Source of the DNA: an uncultured Lachnospiraceae bacterium
Lineage (GTDB): Bacteria; Bacillota; Clostridia; Lachnospirales; Lachnospiraceae
Direction of reading: 5' to 3'
DNA length: 50,344 nt
Assembly (NCBI GenBank): GCA_900546495.1
Contig: URDN01000015.1
Location: 1 to 50,344, forward strand
Made by a program: the position numbers and the translations under genes. Positions 8,964 to 16,216 of the stretch are shown in pieces (positions within the stretch are counted from its first letter, which is position 1; every line of letters starts with the position of its first letter). The notes below the pieces were generated by a model. That model was not told the DNA's origin, did not search any database, and saw only the letters and a program-made list of their open reading frames with translations.

Positions 8964-9941
8964 TTAATCATCCAGCAGCATATGATAAAAATCCAGATAA
9001 TTCGTATCGTGATTCTTCGTTGCGGCAATGGCGGTTCTTGGATGCTGATCCGTCAGACCGGTCAGAAGATACGGGATATTGTATCCCCATACCGTTCCAT
9101 CTTCAATCAGCTTTAACATATATTTTTCAATAAAGGAAAGCACCGGTGCAATCTCATACTTTGGATTTTTCAAAAATCCAAGCAATCCTTCCAGTGAACA
9201 ATTTCCTGCACCACGTCCCATTCCCATGACAGTTCCATCCAGCATACTTGCACCAACTGCCAGTGACTGAACAGTATTTGCAAAGGCGCACTGCTGATTG
9301 TTATGTGCATGAATACCAACCATTTTTCCACTCTCTGCCAGTGCATCCAGATAAATGGATGTAATCTCACAAATCTGCATCGGATACAGAGAACCATAAC
9401 TGTCTACCACATAAACACCATTTACCGAAGATTTTACAAGCATCTCCAGCGCCATCTGAATATCGCGCTCCTGACATTTGGAAATTGCCATAATATTGCA
9501 GGTTGTCTCATAACCCTTTGCGGCAGCATCTTCAATCATAGCAATTGCTTCCGGCATCGTATTGATATAAGTAGCCACACGAACCAGATCCACCGGACTG
9601 TCTACGCGGTCCCTGATACTGTGTTTGTAATCACAGCGGCCCACATCTGCCATAATGGAGATTTTCATATCGGTATCATTGTCACCGACAATCTCACGAA
9701 TTGCTTCATCTTCCGCGAATTTCCATTTTCCGAATTTGTTCACATCAAACTGCTTTTTATCTGCCCGGTAGCCGAACTCCATATAATCTACACCGGCTTC
9801 CAGATTCGTTTTATATAAATCGCGTACAAAGTCATCGGTAAAGTAAAAATCATTTACCAGACCACCGTCACGCAGCGTTGCATCCAAAACCACGACATCT
9901 TCCCTTACAGACATCATATTTCCTTTTCCGTAGTAATTCAT
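8964..9941 (-). CDS. HMGL-like aldolase catalytic-domain protein
   Basis: A 325-residue TIM-barrel enzyme of the HMG-CoA lyase-like/DmpG aldolase superfamily. The N-terminal metal-site motif LDATLRDGG (residues ~20-28) and the second metal ligand pair GIHAHNNQQCA (HxH) are present, as is GRGAGNCSLEGLL near residue 245. The C-terminal half lacks the LeuA regulatory domain, so it is an aldolase or lyase, not an isopropylmalate synthase. It resembles 4-hydroxy-2-oxovalerate aldolase, but no partner acylating aldehyde dehydrogenase is nearby, so the substrate is unknown. GTG at 9944 and ATG at 9941 are both possible starts; ATG is better spaced from AAAGGAG. It is a single-gene unit between the MATE gene and the CoA-transferase operon. 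Confidence 0.8.
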   Translation of the reverse strand: MNYYGKGNMMSVREDVVVLDATLRDGGLVNDFYFTDDFVRDLYKTNLEAGVDYMEFGYRADKKQFDVNKFGKWKFAEDEAIREIVGDNDTDMKISIMADVGRCDYKHSIRDRVDSPVDLVRVATYINTMPEAIAMIEDAAAKGYETTCNIMAISKCQERDIQMALEMLVKSSVNGVYVVDSYGSLYPMQICEITSIYLDALAESGKMVGIHAHNNQQCAFANTVQSLAVGASMLDGTVMGMGRGAGNCSLEGLLGFLKNPKYEIAPVLSFIEKYMLKLIEDGTVWGYNIPYLLTGLTDQHPRTAIAATKNHDTNYLDFYHMLLDD

Positions 9942-10089
9942 CACTGTTTTCTCCTTTGTCTCAACTCATTTCTGTCATTTTATCTTACTTTATTCCAAAA
10001 ATCAACAAAAATATTTTATCACTTTAAAGCGTTGATTCAAACTTTTTACAAACAAATCACAGTTTTTTCAATTTTTTTGTGAAATATCT

Positions 10090-10118
10090 CTGGATTTTGC
10101 CGGGCAAGGTGCTATAAT
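10090..10118 (+). promoter_or_regulatory. Promoter of the CoA-transferase operon (extended -10)
   Basis: TATAAT at 10113-10118 is preceded by TGC, giving an extended -10. The -35 around 10090-10096 (CTGGAT/TGGATT) is weak. A leader of about 70 bases follows, ending in a strong AGGAGGG ribosome binding site just before ATG 10198. Confidence 0.6.
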
Positions 10119-10197
10119 GGAAACAGGCTATGTGGACGCATGACGTTATCAACAGAGCACAATAATTATTATCATGTAATTAATAGGAGGGAAAGAA

Positions 10198-10875
10198 ATG
10201 GCTAAAACAAAAGTTATTTCTGCTAAAGAAGCTGCCGCACTGATCAAAGATGGCGATACAGTATTAGTCGGTGGATTCATGACAAACGGAACAGCAAAAT
10301 CTATCGTAAACGAAGTAACAGCAAAAGACCTTACAGTTGTATGTAACGACGCAGGTTTCGAAAATGAAGGAACAGGTCGTTTACTTCACAACGGATTAAT
10401 TAAAAGATTAATCGCTACACACGTAGGTCTGAACAAAGAAGTTGCAGCAAAATTCAATGCTGGTGAGATCGAATTAAAACTTCAGCCACAGGGTACACTT
10501 GCTGAGCAGGTACGTGCAGGCGGAGCTGGTCTTGCAGGATTCCTTACACCAACAGGTATCGGTACTATCGTTGCTGACAGCACTTCACCGACAACTCTTG
10601 AAGGCAAACAGGTTATCGAATTAGATGGTAAAGAGTACCTTCTTGAGAAAGCAATCCGTGGTAACGTTGCAATCATCCAGGGATATATTGCTGATGAATC
10701 CGGAAATATCCGTTACAAAGGATCTACTCGTAACTTCAACCCGATGATGGCTTCTGCCGCTGATATCGTTATCGCTGAAGTTGAGAAAATCGTTCCGGCT
10801 GGTGAGATTGGTCCAGACTATGTGGAAACTCCACACATTTATGTTGATTATTTAGTAGTAAAGGAGGAAGCATAA
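10198..10875 (+). CDS. ctfA: 3-oxoacid/acetate CoA-transferase subunit A
   Basis: Alpha subunit of a family I CoA-transferase (AtoD/ScoA/CtfA), which together with the beta subunit moves CoA between an acyl-CoA and a free acid such as acetate, acetoacetate or butyrate. The N terminus KVISAKEAAALIKDGDTVLVGGF, the GGAGLAGFLTPTGIGT loop and the FNPMMASAADIVIAEVE segment are typical of the subunit, and 225 residues is the usual length. The ribosome binding site AGGAGGG is strong. Codon use is markedly biased (GCT/GCA, AAA, GGT, GTA), unlike the neighbouring genes, suggesting high expression. No thiolase, HBD or crotonase gene is adjacent, so the role in butyrate, acetone or acetoacetate metabolism cannot be fixed here. 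Confidence 0.9.
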   Translation: MAKTKVISAKEAAALIKDGDTVLVGGFMTNGTAKSIVNEVTAKDLTVVCNDAGFENEGTGRLLHNGLIKRLIATHVGLNKEVAAKFNAGEIELKLQPQGTLAEQVRAGGAGLAGFLTPTGIGTIVADSTSPTTLEGKQVIELDGKEYLLEKAIRGNVAIIQGYIADESGNIRYKGSTRNFNPMMASAADIVIAEVEKIVPAGEIGPDYVETPHIYVDYLVVKEEA

Positions 10876-10876
10876 G

Positions 10877-11536
10877 ATGGAAAGAAGTGAAATCAAACCA
10901 TATATCGCGAAACGTGTCGCTAAAGAATTACATGATGGTGATGTTGTAAACCTTGGTATCGGACTTCCTACTATGGTTCCGGATTACCTTGATCCATCTG
11001 TTAAACTTACATTACAGTCTGAGAACGGATTCATCGGTCTTGCAGCTGTTGATCCGGAAGATCCGGATGCTGCATACATCGTAAATGCAGGTGGACAACC
11101 GGCTGGTATCGAGAAAGACGGTATGTTCTTTGACAGTGCTACATCTTTCTCCATCATCCGTGGTGGACATGTAGATGCTACAATCCTTGGTTCTCTTCAG
11201 GTAGATGAGAAAGGAAATATCGCAAACTGGATTATTCCTGGAAAAATGGTTCCTGGAATGGGTGGTGCTATGGACCTTGTAGTAGGTGCTAAACGAGTTA
11301 TCGTTGCTATGGAGCACACACAGAAAGGTGCACCGAAGATCTTAAAACAGTGTACATTACCTCTGACAGCAGAAGCTCAGGTAAACCTGATTGTTACTGA
11401 GATGGGTGTTATGGAAGTAACTCCGGAAGGAATCGTATTAAAAGAGTACAATCCGGAATTCACTGTTGAAGAGATTCAGGCAGCTACAGAAGCAAAACTG
11501 ATCATCGCTGACGATCTGAAACCAATTGAGGCTTAA
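10877..11536 (+). CDS. ctfB: 3-oxoacid/acetate CoA-transferase subunit B
   Basis: Beta subunit partner of the preceding gene. The catalytic glutamate that forms the CoA thioester lies in the signature SENG (LQSENGFIGL, residues ~50-60), and GIGLPTMVPDYL is the usual N-terminal CoA-binding region. The 219 residues match the family. It starts one base after the stop of subunit A; its ribosome binding site AAGGAGG lies inside the end of that gene, so translation is coupled and subunits would be made in equal amount. Codon use shows the same strong bias as subunit A. A hairpin terminator follows about 80 bp downstream. AtoA is the equivalent name in E. coli. Confidence 0.9.
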   Translation: MERSEIKPYIAKRVAKELHDGDVVNLGIGLPTMVPDYLDPSVKLTLQSENGFIGLAAVDPEDPDAAYIVNAGGQPAGIEKDGMFFDSATSFSIIRGGHVDATILGSLQVDEKGNIANWIIPGKMVPGMGGAMDLVVGAKRVIVAMEHTQKGAPKILKQCTLPLTAEAQVNLIVTEMGVMEVTPEGIVLKEYNPEFTVEEIQAATEAKLIIADDLKPIEA

Positions 11537-11613
11537 GATTCGATTACAGTTTAACAAATGAATACATTGAAGCAGGTAAAGAGAATGTACCCATTCCCCT
11601 GACTTTGAGTAAT

Positions 11614-11649
11614 AAAAAAGGTGTGCTTTCCTGGAAGGCACACCTTTTT
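11614..11649. terminator. Bidirectional terminator after the CoA-transferase operon
   Basis: AAAAAGGTGTGC pairs with GCACACCTTTTT over an 11-base loop. It ends ctfAB transcription on the plus strand and overlaps the stop codon of the convergent alarmone synthetase gene, which it also terminates. Confidence 0.9.
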
Positions 11650-12352
11650 ATACGTTTTCAATTGACTGTCTCAGATCCAGCATCCGCTGATCCATATTTC
11701 TTACATCAATGGCGCAGGAAAACAGCTCCTTTTTCAATTGTTTTCCTTTTTTATGATGCTTTTTATACTGCAGCTGATATTCCAGTACCGACCAGAAATC
11801 CATTCCAATGGTTCTCAACTGAATTTCAACCTTTTTTTCATTAGCAAATTGTACGATCATATGCAGGCTTTGATAGCCACTGTTTTTCGGTTTTTTCACA
11901 AAATCTTTCTCTTTCACAATTGTAATTCCGGGAAGTTCACGGACAAAATCTCTCACCCGGTAGATATCATCCAGAAACAGGCAGATCACACGAATCCCTG
12001 CCAGATCATTTATGTAAGTAAACACATTTTCCTCTGTCAGTTCCCGTTTCTTGCGCTCCATCTTTGCCAGAATACTCTCTCTTGTTTTTAAACGATATTT
12101 TGTATGACTGATAATGCTGCGCCCCAGTTCTTCTTCCTGCGCAAATCCAAAATCTGTAATCTGCGTCAGCAGATATCTCATACAATCCAGATATTCTTTT
12201 CGTAATTTCGGGTCATCCAGAAATATCAGATTATCCCCTGTTTTCTCCGGAAACACATCGGCAGGTTCTTCTGTTTCATGCATTGTCACGTCCCCTGTTT
12301 TTATCTCTTTTTCTTTTTTGGTATCAATTCTCTTTTCTTTTTCTTCTTTCAA
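11648..12352 (-). CDS. relQ: Small alarmone synthetase, RelQ/YjbM-like
   Basis: A 234-residue stand-alone (p)ppGpp synthetase. The RelA/SpoT synthetase domain covers about residues 60-225. Key motifs are DLAGIRVICLF (metal-binding Asp), KPKNSGYQSLHMIV and EIQLRTIGMDFWSVLEYQLQYK with the essential Glu. There is no HD hydrolase, TGS or ACT domain, so it only makes alarmone; the full-length Rel at 22-24 kb could degrade it. The first 40 residues are charged and poorly conserved. I take the TTG at 12352 as start, 10 bases after AAGGAG. An ATG six to seven bases earlier opens a tiny frame ATG-TAT-ATT-TGA whose stop overlaps the TTG, which could couple or lower translation. Confidence 0.88.
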   Translation of the reverse strand: MKEEKEKRIDTKKEKEIKTGDVTMHETEEPADVFPEKTGDNLIFLDDPKLRKEYLDCMRYLLTQITDFGFAQEEELGRSIISHTKYRLKTRESILAKMERKKRELTEENVFTYINDLAGIRVICLFLDDIYRVRDFVRELPGITIVKEKDFVKKPKNSGYQSLHMIVQFANEKKVEIQLRTIGMDFWSVLEYQLQYKKHHKKGKQLKKELFSCAIDVRNMDQRMLDLRQSIENV

Positions 12353-12778
12353 ATATACATCTCTCCTTTCTTAGCCCACTCTATACTATATGCGTGGATT
12401 TCTGATTTATGACTTATTTTTTCTGATTAACTTTCCAGAAAAAATATTTCTCAGATTTGCAACATTTTCAGCTTATGACCACCGGGTAAAATCCAGAACC
12501 AGATTTCTGTAAATTGCAGGTAAAATTCTCAAATGCCATCATCATTTTTATCACAACATGCACATTGTGTAACACATGACATAATTCTTCTGCACATGTC
12601 TCCAATTCTGCCGGAAACCAAACCAACAAGGAGAACAAATCTACTTTGAATGAATTCTTATCATATGTCTGTGACTTTTTTATGTTAAACTGCATCTAAT
12701 GGGTGTAATAGCTATTACAGAGTATAAAAATCTCATTTCACATTTATAAAAACATATTGAGATAAAAAGAGGGAAGTT
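12353..12778. promoter_or_regulatory. Intergenic region with 16-bp palindrome upstream of the ECF sigma gene
   Basis: No credible gene lies in these 426 bp. A perfect 16-bp palindrome TGTAATAGCTATTACA at 12704-12719 stands about 60 bases before the sigma factor start and just upstream of a TATAAA at 12724. It looks like an operator for a dimeric repressor. A weaker inverted repeat TTTTTTCTG/CAGAAAAAA lies near 12415-12443. The sigma gene has GAGGGAAG as ribosome binding site. Confidence 0.5.
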
Positions 12779-13252
12779 ATGACAAAACAGGATTTCGGAG
12801 ATTTGATCATTTCTTTTACCGATGACTTCTACCGCATTGCAAAGGCGATTTTAAAAGAGGATGCCGACTGTGAGGACGCCATGTCATCTGCCATCGTAAA
12901 AGGATTTTCAAAACTTCACACACTAAAAAAACAGGAATATGCCAAAACATGGTTTTCACGCATATTGATCAACGAATGTCAGATGATCCTGCGGAAACGC
13001 AAACGGGAAGTCGCTTATGAGGAAGGTGCACTGACCGAAGAAGCCGCACAGCAGGATTACTCAGACCTGTATCAGCATCTGATGCAGCTAGATATTTCCT
13101 ACCGTCTTCCACTGGTAATGTATTACTTTGACGGATTTAAAATACGGGAAATTGCAGACATTCTGGAAATGAGTGAAAGTGCCATAAAAATGCGGTTAAA
13201 CCGCGGAAAACTTCAGTTACGAACAATGTTTGAAAAGGAGGCCGCCATATGA
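12779..13252 (+). CDS. ECF-type RNA polymerase sigma factor
   Basis: A 157-residue sigma-70 family protein with only regions 2 and 4. Region 2 lies at about residues 8-75 (DFYRIAKAILKEDADCEDAMSSAI and the core KTWFSRILINECQ). Region 4, a helix-turn-helix, is at about 105-150 (YRLPLVMYYFDGFKIREIADILEMSESAIKMRLNRGKLQL). These are the marks of an ECF sigma factor that directs RNA polymerase to stress or envelope genes. The last codons overlap the next gene by 4 bp (ATGA), a membrane protein that is the likely anti-sigma factor. Regulation is probably by release from that protein, and the palindrome upstream suggests a second control. Confidence 0.9.
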   Translation: MTKQDFGDLIISFTDDFYRIAKAILKEDADCEDAMSSAIVKGFSKLHTLKKQEYAKTWFSRILINECQMILRKRKREVAYEEGALTEEAAQQDYSDLYQHLMQLDISYRLPLVMYYFDGFKIREIADILEMSESAIKMRLNRGKLQLRTMFEKEAAI

Positions 13253-14478
13253 ATCACGACTCTAAACACAATGATTTCGAATATGAAAAAGAAACTTTTC
13301 CAAAAACACCAGAGCATTTTAAACAGCTTGTTGTTAATCAGGTAGCTCAGGAACAGCAGAAAAATAATGTTTCTCCTATAAAAGCACGTAAGAAATGGAT
13401 GCCGGCAAAAGTTGCTGCCGTAATTATTGTATGTGCTACCATGGGAACCACCGGCGCTTATGCCGGAATTAAACAGTATCAGGCAAGATCACAGCAGTAT
13501 TTGCAGGAAACAGGACGTATCACTACTCCGGAAAGTTCTTCCGAAGAAGAAACATCTACTGCTTCCGACACGACAGATTCTGTGGCACCAGCAACGATTG
13601 TATCAGAAGAAAGCGGTCTTGTTACTACTTTTTCTGATACCTGGCCAGATGTTATGTTCAATCAATATGATAACAACTATCAAAAACAACCAAACCCATA
13701 TATGAATGTTATAGATGCTTACTATGATGGCAGTCTGCTTTCTATTTATGGTGAAGCCACCCCATATGGTATAAAAACCTTAGGAAACTGGTTTCTTCCG
13801 GATCGTATTATCATCAATGATACCATCTATATAGCACAGTGGAATATTAATGGTTTAACAGGATCAACCGATGCCCAGTATAAGCGCGGTGCATTTCATG
13901 CCAGAGTAGAACTTTCTGATGTAGTTCTTCCAGATACTTTCACGGTACAAGTTCCGCTGGCAACCAGTATAGATCCAAAAACCGGAAATTGCTATATGCA
14001 GACAATCAGCTTTGACATTTCCGGCTCTGCCAACGTAAAACCTGCAACTTCTGCCTATACAGAAAGCGGTGCAGAGGTAACAATTGCACAGAGTAAAGTT
14101 TCTGCCTCTGGAACATATCTGGATCTCACTTGGAATTTTGGCAAGGACTATGACTCCTTCCAAAACTTTGATAACGTAATGAATGACGACAATATTCACA
14201 ACTGGGTATTCTGCAAAATTACAGATTCCAATGGAAATACTTACAATACCCAGACAGAAAATGCAGCTTTTCATTCCTCTAGCATGGAGAATGACTCAGA
14301 TGATGGTGGAGAACGTGCTTATACCGACGATGATGGTAACTACTGTTTCCGCACACAGGTAGTTATTCCGACAATGACACAGGACTTCACTTCTCTGGAA
14401 GTTATCCCTTATGTTCATCTCGAAGATGGAACTGAAACTGATCTGGACTTTGCATCTTTCCAGGTAGATTATGAATAG
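13249..14478 (+). CDS. Probable membrane anti-sigma factor with extracellular sensor domain
   Basis: A 409-residue protein with a cytoplasmic N terminus of about 50 residues, one transmembrane helix near 54-73 (VAAVIIVCATMGTTGAYAGI), a Ser/Thr/Glu-rich linker (about 85-115) and a beta-rich extracellular domain of about 290 residues. That is the layout of clostridial anti-sigma factors encoded with ECF sigma genes (DUF4179-like). The cytoplasmic part would bind the sigma factor. I do not see a zinc-binding ZAS motif (HxxxCxxC). The extracellular part contains acidic, Asn-rich loops (DDGGERAYTDDDGNY) that could bind calcium or sugars. It overlaps the sigma gene by ATGA and ends before a perfect palindrome. 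Confidence 0.75.
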   Translation: MNHDSKHNDFEYEKETFPKTPEHFKQLVVNQVAQEQQKNNVSPIKARKKWMPAKVAAVIIVCATMGTTGAYAGIKQYQARSQQYLQETGRITTPESSSEEETSTASDTTDSVAPATIVSEESGLVTTFSDTWPDVMFNQYDNNYQKQPNPYMNVIDAYYDGSLLSIYGEATPYGIKTLGNWFLPDRIIINDTIYIAQWNINGLTGSTDAQYKRGAFHARVELSDVVLPDTFTVQVPLATSIDPKTGNCYMQTISFDISGSANVKPATSAYTESGAEVTIAQSKVSASGTYLDLTWNFGKDYDSFQNFDNVMNDDNIHNWVFCKITDSNGNTYNTQTENAAFHSSSMENDSDDGGERAYTDDDGNYCFRTQVVIPTMTQDFTSLEVIPYVHLEDGTETDLDFASFQVDYE

Positions 14479-14498
14479 TATAGTTTTAGCATATTTTT

Positions 14499-14526
14499 CA
14501 GAAAGCCGGCAATTGCCGGCTTTCTG
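14499..14526. terminator. Perfect 28-bp palindrome after the anti-sigma gene
   Basis: GAAAGCCGGC and GCCGGCTTTC flank a central AATT, and the perfect match extends two bases further on each side. It lies 21 bases after the stop codon and just before the end of the convergent nuclease gene. The U-run afterwards is poor (TTTCTGTT), so it may terminate weakly in both directions. Confidence 0.65.
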
Positions 14527-14546
14527 TTAGGAATTCATTTTCCATC

Positions 14547-15656
14547 TTATTGATTTGCTTTTTTCTTTTCCTCTTCAAGCTCATGAATACGCGCTAAAGC
14601 CGCCTGTAATTTCTGATTTTTTTCATCCAATTCCTGACTTTTTTCATTCAATTCCTGATTCTTCTCATTCAATTCCTGATTCTTCTCATCCAGTTCCTGA
14701 TTCTTCTCACCTAATTTCTGATTTATAAGATCCAGTTCTTTTCCTTTTTGTTTCAAATCCTCCTGCATCTCATCAATCATCAACTGCACAGTATTCCGGT
14801 CAAGTTCCTGTAATTCTTTCGAAAACATATCCATCACTCCTTCGATATTTCGACAGATGTCATAGATTTGTTCATAGTATGCTCTAAACTCGGGATACTG
14901 CTCGATAATCGCAACAATCATTTCCGGATCATCTATACAAAAGAACGCAATCCATGCATCAAGTCGACTGTTTATCAGATACTTATTTTCTTTATTTTGC
15001 TGAATATTTTTAAAATTGTCAAGCGCTACGAATACATATTTTTGCAGCAGATTAAATTCCAATCCCGAATCTGATTTTTGCCCGAAAGAATGAATATATA
15101 CATCTGGAAATTTTTTAAATTCTGCAGGACTGTTTTCAAACAGCACAATTGTATATACATCTTTGATGTCTTTGTAACTGAATTTTTTCTTTCGTTCACT
15201 TCGCACCCGCTTATACTGCCGCAACAGCAAATCTGCGGAATAGCAGGCGCTTCTTTCTCCCGGAAACTTATACCCAATTTTTTGAATTTCCAGATTTGCA
15301 ATGCTGCCATCGGAAAGCTGCACTACAATATCCATAATAACAAGTGATGATTCATCTGCCAATCGTGTTCCATCATTTGGTAAAACTTCCATCACATGAA
15401 CCTCCTGCTTTAATAACAGAGACAATAACTCATCAATACGCTCTGGTGTTGACTCTGGATTCAAAACCTCTTTACTCACAAAATCATACATCACTTTTAC
15501 TCCCCGCGCTCCAGTGCAAAAATCAAGAAATTCCTCCTGCCGTTCTTCTTCCCACGAATAAAACGTACTCCACATCTTTTCGTTATTATTGATTTCTTTC
15601 AAAATTACTTCTCTGGTCTGCAGCATAGGAAAATAATCTCGTAACTTTTTTGTCAT
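14547..15656 (-). CDS. Rpn-family PD-(D/E)XK nuclease (recombination-promoting, transposase-like)
   Basis: A 369-residue protein of the Rpn/PDDEXK_2 family, DNases related to the YhgA-like 'putative transposases' that promote RecA-independent recombination and have been linked to phage defence. The catalytic core lies at about residues 75-190: the acidic VIMDIVVQL, then NLEIQKIGYKF, i.e. the D...ExQ pattern replacing ExK. The last 75 residues are a coiled coil of repeated EKNQEL(D/N) heptads encoded by 21-bp tandem repeats. The frame opens at 15674, but I use ATG 15656, preceded by GGAGGAGG at about 8 bases. A full copy of the dispersed repeat lies 37 bp upstream of the start. Confidence 0.8.
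   Translation of the reverse strand: MTKKLRDYFPMLQTREVILKEINNNEKMWSTFYSWEEERQEEFLDFCTGARGVKVMYDFVSKEVLNPESTPERIDELLSLLLKQEVHVMEVLPNDGTRLADESSLVIMDIVVQLSDGSIANLEIQKIGYKFPGERSACYSADLLLRQYKRVRSERKKKFSYKDIKDVYTIVLFENSPAEFKKFPDVYIHSFGQKSDSGLEFNLLQKYVFVALDNFKNIQQNKENKYLINSRLDAWIAFFCIDDPEMIVAIIEQYPEFRAYYEQIYDICRNIEGVMDMFSKELQELDRNTVQLMIDEMQEDLKQKGKELDLINQKLGEKNQELDEKNQELNEKNQELNEKSQELDEKNQKLQAALARIHELEEEKKKANQ
14608..14723 (-). repeat. 21-bp tandem repeat inside the Rpn nuclease gene
   Basis: Five to six near-identical 21-bp units (core CAATTCCTGATTCTTCTCAT on the plus strand) encode the heptad EKNQELD/EKNQELN. Since 21 bp is seven codons, unit gain or loss keeps the frame and only changes coiled-coil length. 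This makes the gene a candidate for length variation between strains. Confidence 0.85.
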
Positions 15657-15692
15657 GCAAACAACCTCCTCCATATGAAATATTTACATATT

Positions 15693-15854
15693 TAAAGCGG
15701 ACATTCGCAATCCGCTTTCGCTACTTGCTCATGAACGCAGTCGCTTTGCGACCTGTCAGTGGGAGCTTTTAACTCCCACTGGCATAAGCATCCCCCTTAC
15801 CCACCGCTTAGTGCTCTACGCGCTTGAAGCGGGGAAATGCTTATTCTGCGTTCA
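15693..15854 (+). repeat. Dispersed hairpin repeat, copy 4 (full length)
   Basis: A 162 bp copy, about 95% like copies 2 and 3, same orientation and same border sequences (TAAAGCGGA at the start, GCGTTCA at the end). Minor differences sit mostly in loops or as compensating changes. It lies upstream of the Rpn nuclease gene. Confidence 0.9.
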
Positions 15855-16146
15855 CGTTTCATTAGCCTTCTTCTCTTTTTATTTTCATAGTTTAACTAAT
15901 ACAATGTATCACTCTGTTTTTCTTGATATTTACCGAATCGGTGCAACAATATTTAGACTGCTCGTAAGATATCACCACTCTGATAACTATGCAATTTTAT
16001 CTGAATCAGATTTGTTTGAAGAACGATAGCATGAATATATACCTCTTCCCCCTGACCGTCAACCATAAATTTTTCTGCATTTCTTACACTATACAAATTG
16101 CACAACACGCATTTTTTCCCACAAATCCTTTATTTTCAAGGCATGC
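15855..16146. other. Intergenic stretch without recognisable features
   Basis: About 290 bp of AT-rich DNA between the repeat copy and the aspS terminator. I see no open frame with a ribosome binding site, no RNA gene and no strong inverted repeat. Confidence 0.4.
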
Positions 16147-16192
16147 AAAAAGCAGGAGCAGAAAATCCTCAGATTTTCCACTCCCGCTTTTT
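16147..16192 (-). terminator. Rho-independent terminator of the hisS-aspS operon
   Basis: Read on the minus strand, AAAAAGCGGGAGTGGAAAATC pairs imperfectly with the sequence ending GCTTTTT. The paired blocks are AAAAAGC/GCTTTTT, GGAG/CTCC and GAAAATC/GATTTTC, with a short loop, 25 bases after the aspS stop. Confidence 0.8.
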
Positions 16193-16216
16193 ACTCATTT
16201 TTATGCAATTTTACAA

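Noticed and set aside
10060..10090. Rex-type operator (TTGTGAAATA) before the CoA-transferase promoter
   Set aside because: Only one half-site is present, so the match is not better than chance in AT-rich DNA.
12468..12695. 75-codon open frame on the minus strand
   Set aside because: It lacks a ribosome binding site, has biased composition and lies across the regulatory gap upstream of the sigma operon.
14608..14723. CRISPR array
   Set aside because: The repeats are contiguous 21-bp units in frame within a coding coiled coil, with no spacers.
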